A stretch of 8,874 nt of DNA from Chloroflexota bacterium (lineage in GTDB: Bacteria > Chloroflexota > Dehalococcoidia > Dehalococcoidales > UBA2162). Under the pieces are notes generated by a model that saw only the letters and a list, made by a program, of their open reading frames with translations, did no database searches and was not told the DNA's origin. Location: positions 1 through 8,874 of the forward strand of contig JACQOL010000134.1 of NCBI GenBank assembly GCA_016202555.1, written 5' to 3'. The number at the start of each line of letters is the position of its first letter. The first letter of the stretch is position 1. Position numbers and translations under genes: made by a program. Positions 5,564-8,874 of this stretch are shown here, piece after piece.

Positions 5564-6766
5564 TTAATTAATACTATCAGACTCTCTTTGGTCCCTTCCT
5601 CTTCGGTGAAGGGGGAGTTTCACTACCCCAATTACTTTAGATAATGCCTGATGCCCTATCAACCTCAATATCGGCACACTATGCCAATCAAAAGATAGGT
5701 CACCAGCTTTAAGTAAAGCTTCATCAATGCCATTGGACTTAATTATATCGAACATTCTATCAATCTGGGTATCACTCAGGCGCTCATTGAATTTCCGAGC
5801 CCAGTAGCCTACTTTAAACTCCCAGCCCAGCCTCCTTTTCCACCCCCGCTCATAGCCAGCCAGGTTTTTGGTCGACAGGGTATCACTGGAGAGTGCCCGG
5901 TGCAGAGTATTAGCCGCCATATCAGCACAGAGCAAACCATAGTAGATACCACCACCAGTAATTGGTTTCACCTGTCCGGCAGCGCTACCCACTACTATTA
6001 GTCGGTCGCCATAGGTTCTAGCTAGCGGCTTTAGTGGAACCCCGCCATAGCTCAACTCAACCGAAGCCGAGGCTATTTTACCTTGAGCCAGCAGAGATGC
6101 CATTAACTTTTTCAGATAAAGACCGGAACTATGACGGCAGAGCAGACCTAGCAGAGCCCTCTGTGGTGCGGTTGGCACCAGCCAGGCAAAAAAAGCCGGA
6201 GCTATCTCCTGACCCAGATAAACCTCCACTTCATCTATCCCAATTGTTTCCACCTCAGTCTGAGCCCCTACAACAAAATCGCCTACCTTACCCAAGCCTA
6301 ATCCCCCAACCAATCTTGAACCAAAGCCGGTGGCCAGAACGGCAGCCCTCGCCTCAAAAGAGTCGCCCTGCCGGGCTGCCTTAATGCTAACCCGGTCATT
6401 ACCGACTTCGATATTGCTAACCGGATTGCCCAGCACATATTCAGCTCCCTTACCCTGAGCCCGATTAGCGAAAGCCAGATTAAGAGCTGCCCGGTCGACA
6501 ATACAAGCCTGGGGTTCCGCTCTCCACAGGCGGAGCAACTTACCCGAAGGCGAAAAAACCTTAGCACTGTTTACCCGTCGAAAAATAACACTTTCATCAA
6601 TGGTAAAGGAGCGAACACACTCCTGGCTGACAATACCGGTGCAGCAGACCGGTTCGTTCAATCTTTCTTTCTGCTCCACCACCACTACCCCATACCCCAT
6701 CCCGGCCAAGCGGTAAGCCACCTGGCTGCCGGCTGGTCCTCCACCGATGACGGCGACATCATACAA
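5564..6766 (-). CDS. geranylgeranyl reductase-family FAD-dependent oxidoreductase
   Basis: A 400-residue flavoprotein of the group that includes archaeal geranylgeranyl reductases, plant ChlP and FixC-like enzymes, which often hydrogenate isoprenoid double bonds. The N-terminal dinucleotide-binding motif is VIGGGPAGS (6-14), followed by an acidic strand end (VVVVEQKER). Cys41-Cys42-Thr-Gly lies where family members carry a reactive Cys. The second FAD region is GDRLIVVGSAAGQVKPITGGGIYYG (253-277 region): the usual Asp of GDAAG is Ser261 here, an unusual change. FAWLVP (193-198) replaces the YxWxFP substrate motif. The start is TTG at 6766 with GGGAG on the - strand about 7 bases upstream; no in-frame ATG or GTG fits. 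It follows the DUF1616-like gene by 20 bases. The substrate (membrane isoprenoid, quinone tail or polyprenol) cannot be told from sequence. The last 15 residues are basic and polar and overlap an inverted repeat. Confidence 0.87.
   Translation of the reverse strand: MYDVAVIGGGPAGSQVAYRLAGMGYGVVVVEQKERLNEPVCCTGIVSQECVRSFTIDESVIFRRVNSAKVFSPSGKLLRLWRAEPQACIVDRAALNLAFANRAQGKGAEYVLGNPVSNIEVGNDRVSIKAARQGDSFEARAAVLATGFGSRLVGGLGLGKVGDFVVGAQTEVETIGIDEVEVYLGQEIAPAFFAWLVPTAPQRALLGLLCRHSSGLYLKKLMASLLAQGKIASASVELSYGGVPLKPLARTYGDRLIVVGSAAGQVKPITGGGIYYGLLCADMAANTLHRALSSDTLSTKNLAGYERGWKRRLGWEFKVGYWARKFNERLSDTQIDRMFDIIKSNGIDEALLKAGDLSFDWHSVPILRLIGHQALSKVIGVVKLPLHRRGRDQRESDSIN
5581..5618. repeat. imperfect inverted repeat in the 3' end of the reductase gene
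   Basis: CCCTTC (5593-5598) pairs with GAAGGG (5608-5613) and the outer ACTC (5581-5584) with GAGT (5615-5618), with mismatched bases between. It encodes the atypical C-terminal tail. It has the look of a REP- or MITE-like short palindrome inserted at a gene end, but only one copy is seen. No T-tract follows it on the - strand, so it is not a convincing terminator. Confidence 0.35.
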
Positions 6767-6786
6767 CTTCAGTCTCCCGCCCCAGA

Positions 6787-7131
6787 CTAAGTAGCATTTC
6801 TGCTCTTTCGCCTGATACGCTTGTTGAGAAAATAGACTAGTGCGGGTAGAATAGTGACAATAATGATGACCAAAACAGCATTAAACCCGGTAATCTTAAC
6901 CCCAGCCCGATTCGCCAGTAGCAGACTAATTGTGACGACAACAATGGACAGAGCCAGGGAAAGAGTTATCCTTTCGATGACATTTATCTGTTTGAAGAAG
7001 ATGAAAGTCCAGGCAAAACCAGGTAAAAAGAAGACCAGTATAAACCCCAATATTGCCCTGATGACTGGTAATGGCTCAAGAAAGGCAAGAATCAAGTTAA
7101 AAAGCTCTCTGATTGGAGATGGCCAATCCAT
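6787..7131 (-). CDS. small three-helix membrane protein resembling DUF1616
   Basis: A 114-residue protein with three predicted membrane helices at about 24-46, 53-74 and 82-102, and a strongly basic C-terminus (KRIRRKSR) that should face the cytoplasm. The stretch ILGFILVFFLPGFAWTF followed by VIERITLSLALSIVVV resembles the beginning of DUF1616 proteins (Gly-rich first helix with a LPG turn, then ERI..S...S). It is much shorter than typical DUF1616 proteins, which carry further helices and a soluble domain, so it is either a minimal member or a shortened one; its stop is not obviously a frameshift. ATG at 7131 has AGAGGA about 9 bases upstream. It is co-directional with the reductase 20 bases downstream, and starts 41 bases from the divergent GT-C gene. 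Function is unknown; DUF1616 genes are often beside glycosyltransferases. Confidence 0.75.
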   Translation of the reverse strand: MDWPSPIRELFNLILAFLEPLPVIRAILGFILVFFLPGFAWTFIFFKQINVIERITLSLALSIVVVTISLLLANRAGVKITGFNAVLVIIIVTILPALVYFLNKRIRRKSRNAT

Positions 7132-7172
7132 ACCTTAGCTTCCTCTCTATTAATATTTGGCTCGGGTGGTAG
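7132..7172. promoter_or_regulatory. short divergent intergenic region
   Basis: Only 41 bases separate two divergent start codons. The AT-rich core ATTAATATT (7149-7157) could supply -10 elements in both directions, for example TAATAT on the + strand, but no good -35 is visible for either. Any promoters must extend into the coding sequences and would overlap, coupling expression of the two genes. Confidence 0.35.
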
Positions 7173-8705
7173 ATGACTTTACTTAATATTCGTCGAATTC
7201 TGCAATATGAGCATTTGTTACTGCTACCCATATTAGGGCTAGCCTTTTACATCGCTTTCATCCCACACCTGAATTATCCCTACCCCCTGCATGTTGATGA
7301 ATGGGTGCACCTGGCTCGTTCCCAGGCGATAGTTCAAGCCGGCAGCACTACCTTTGCTGACCCATTTTCGGGACAAGAAACCCTTAGTCTCAGCTCTAAC
7401 CTGGAAGCCAGCTTCCAGCTATTCTGGGGTGTCTTCCAGGCTATCAGTGGCATCTCCTGGATGGTCATCTTCAGATACTTTCCGGGTATTATCTTCATCA
7501 TCACTGTTCTCTCAGTCTATATTATGGCACGGAGGGAGGGGTTTGGCTGGGAAGCCACCTTCTTTACCTGCCTGATACCAAGCACCGTTGGTATACTGGG
7601 ACCCGCTTTTTTGGTGCCGGTCAGCATGGGACTGCTCTTTACCCCGCTCATTCTTTTCATCACCTTTAACTTTAGAACCATCTGGTCTTATCTCTTAATC
7701 TTTATCCTCATCTCTTTTTTGCTGGCTATTCATGCCCCTTCGGCAATTTCTCCCATCATCGTGCTCACCCCATATATCCTACTCAATCTGAAAGGTAACT
7801 TCAAGCACAGTCTGGGGATAGTCTTAGCTTTGCTCCTCCCTTTCTTGATAGTCTTCCCCTGGATATTTGACCTGTTACTAACTACCGCCGGGAGCCTGCT
7901 CATTCCAAACCCGCCAACGGAATATGTCCAGTTGCCGAAGGTAATCGAAAGCTATTTCTCCCTTCGCTACCGGGAGCCAATTAGTTATCTTCCCATCCTG
8001 GTTTTTTTGCTGGGGGTTTTTTTGCTGGCGCTAAGGGGAGGTAAGAAAAACTACGGACTGGTGTTAGGCTTACTGGCTCTACTGCTAATGCTGGTTACTT
8101 TTTTTACCTTTCACTACGGGGTAGCAATAATGTATGAGCGTGGACTGATGTTTTTGATGCTGATGATAAGCATTATTGCCGGGGCGGGACTGACCGGCAT
8201 AAAAAATCTCAGGCTACCAGGTAGGGTCAACACCTGGCTGAGAATGCCTCTCATTACCCAAAATGCGGGCAGATTCTTCTGCTTAGCCATTATTGCGATA
8301 ACACTAGTGATAGCTATACCCCATCGCTTAGCTACGCCTTACTATCAGATGATAGATAGTGAAGATTATCAGGCGTTTGTCTGGATTAGGAATAATGTCA
8401 GCCAGGATTACGAGAAGGCAATACTGGACCCATGGAAAGCGACTGCCTTCACTGCCATCACCGGGAAGCAGGTATTTACCAGGATACACACCGCTCACGG
8501 TCCCCAGGACCTTATCGCTTACGACTTCCTCAGAGGTGGTAGCACCAACACTACCATGCTAAACGAAAACGAGATTTCTATCATTTATACCCGCCTTTAT
8601 GACGGAGCCCAAAACAGGAATTTTGAGTTTAACAGTAACAACCCCAACCTGGTAATGGTTGCTAAAAATATCTACCTGCTCAAAAAAGTTGAGGAAAAAG
8701 AGTAA
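7173..8705 (+). CDS. polytopic membrane protein with GT-C glycosyltransferase features
   Basis: A 510-residue protein with about ten or more hydrophobic helices between residues 14 and 384, ending in a soluble domain (about 390-510). The first helix is followed by a loop with LHVDEWVHLARSQAI (39-53), whose Asp42-Glu43 is in the position of the catalytic acidic residues of GT-C enzymes that use lipid-linked sugars (PMT, ArnT and STT3 types). YERG (321-324) before a late helix and the C-terminal DYQAFVWIRNNV...DPWKATAFTAITGKQVF (398-435 region) also recall STT3- or GT39-like membrane proteins. I cannot assign a specific family. ATG at 7173 has GGGTGG at 7164-7169, closer than usual. It is divergent from a DUF1616-like gene, a pairing common in cell-surface glycan regions. 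A role in transferring sugars outside the membrane is inference. Confidence 0.75.
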   Translation: MTLLNIRRILQYEHLLLLPILGLAFYIAFIPHLNYPYPLHVDEWVHLARSQAIVQAGSTTFADPFSGQETLSLSSNLEASFQLFWGVFQAISGISWMVIFRYFPGIIFIITVLSVYIMARREGFGWEATFFTCLIPSTVGILGPAFLVPVSMGLLFTPLILFITFNFRTIWSYLLIFILISFLLAIHAPSAISPIIVLTPYILLNLKGNFKHSLGIVLALLLPFLIVFPWIFDLLLTTAGSLLIPNPPTEYVQLPKVIESYFSLRYREPISYLPILVFLLGVFLLALRGGKKNYGLVLGLLALLLMLVTFFTFHYGVAIMYERGLMFLMLMISIIAGAGLTGIKNLRLPGRVNTWLRMPLITQNAGRFFCLAIIAITLVIAIPHRLATPYYQMIDSEDYQAFVWIRNNVSQDYEKAILDPWKATAFTAITGKQVFTRIHTAHGPQDLIAYDFLRGGSTNTTMLNENEISIIYTRLYDGAQNRNFEFNSNNPNLVMVAKNIYLLKKVEEKE

Positions 8706-8760
8706 GTAGGCTATTTACCGACTCCCTCACCATTTTAACTAATAAATAATCTCAGAATGG

Positions 8761-8784
8761 GATGTTGACTTTTCAGTCAACATC
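8761..8784. repeat. perfect 10-bp inverted repeat, operator-like (or weak terminator)
   Basis: GATGTTGACT (8761-8770) and AGTCAACATC (8775-8784) are exact reverse complements around the loop TTTC. The left arm contains the -35 hexamer of the promoter described next, a classic place for a repressor site. It could also fold in RNA as a hairpin 55 bases past the preceding stop, but what follows is GTTTAT, not a T-tract, so intrinsic termination would be weak. Confidence 0.6.
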
Positions 8785-8793
8785 GTTTATACT
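8765..8793 (+). promoter_or_regulatory. near-consensus sigma70 promoter for the gene at 8840
   Basis: TTGACT (8765-8770) and TATACT (8788-8793) each match 5 of 6 consensus bases and are separated by the ideal 17 bp. Initiation near 8800 would give a leader of about 40 nt. The spacer and -35 are covered by the inverted repeat, so a dimeric regulator bound there would block RNA polymerase. Confidence 0.65.
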
Positions 8794-8839
8794 AGCTAAT
8801 AAGACTAAATTTTTATCTTTCGAATAAGGCGTTAAGAGA

Positions 8840-8874
8840 ATGAAATCCAGGGGATTCGGAACAAAATTAAGAGA
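8840..8874 (+). CDS. start of a gene cut by the window edge
   Basis: ATG at 8840 opens a frame that stays open to the end (MKSRGFGTKLR, 11 codons). The basic beginning could be the cytoplasmic N-terminus of a membrane or exported protein, but too little is present to tell. AAGG at 8826-8829 and AAGAGA just before the ATG are only fair ribosome binding sites. The strong promoter at 8765-8793 supports a gene starting here. Confidence 0.45.
   Translation, partial: MKSRGFGTKLR

Noticed and set aside
6034..6384. 116-codon + strand open frame opposite the reductase gene
   Set aside because: It is antisense to a well-supported flavoprotein gene, is a proline-rich low-complexity translation and has no ribosome binding site; it is a coding shadow.
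1..8874. CRISPR arrays, tRNA or rRNA genes, insertion sequences, attachment sites
   Set aside because: I found no regularly spaced repeats, cloverleaf-type sequences, transposase motifs or flanking direct/inverted repeats of IS type.

Overview
The window looks like a chromosomal segment of a strictly anaerobic bacterium. The best guess is a Chloroflexota (Dehalococcoidia-like) lineage, judged from the protein style: a high-molecular-weight rubredoxin beside rubrerythrin, a GreA with an extra N-terminal helical domain, and a divergent geranylgeranyl-reductase-family flavoprotein. Base composition is moderate. Coding density is high and most genes have good AGGAGG-type ribosome binding sites. 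The taxonomic guess is inference; no rRNA or other marker gene is present.

Layout. Positions 1-290 hold a doubtful gene tail, a stretch with nothing recognisable, and a good sigma70-type promoter. That promoter drives a two-gene + strand operon: the tRNA 2-thiouridylase mnmA and, overlapping it by 8 bases, a small MOSC-domain protein. A hairpin at 1797-1834, whose stem covers the MOSC stop codon, separates this operon from a long convergent block.

From 1870 to 4529 all genes are on the - strand and, in transcription order, form an iron and oxygen-defence island: a rubrerythrin-like ferritin-fold protein, rubrerythrin (rbr), high-molecular-weight rubredoxin (hrb, flavin-reductase domain plus rubredoxin), an unrecognised 81-residue protein, and bacterioferritin (bfr). 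These proteins fit a path in which rubredoxin-type domains feed electrons to diiron sites that reduce peroxide or oxygen, while bacterioferritin stores the iron. Promoter-like sequences precede the first gene, bfr and, weakly, rbr, so the block is probably several nested units.

From 4621 to 7131, also on the - strand, are a GreA-type transcript-cleavage factor with an extra N-terminal domain and a repeated Ser/Pro/Lys linker, a geranylgeranyl-reductase-family flavoprotein starting at TTG, and a small membrane protein resembling part of DUF1616. Divergent from these, 7173-8705 encodes a polytopic membrane protein with GT-C glycosyltransferase features. After it, a near-consensus promoter whose -35 box lies inside a perfect 10-bp inverted repeat (8761-8793) faces the start of another gene at 8840 that runs off the window.

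Most unusual points: MnmA lacks the second catalytic cysteine and instead carries a CxxC, and it is translationally coupled to a MOSC protein; the Gre fusion has a promoter placed for a leaderless mRNA; the conserved 81-residue-type protein sits inside the oxidative-stress island; and the last promoter carries an operator-like palindrome.
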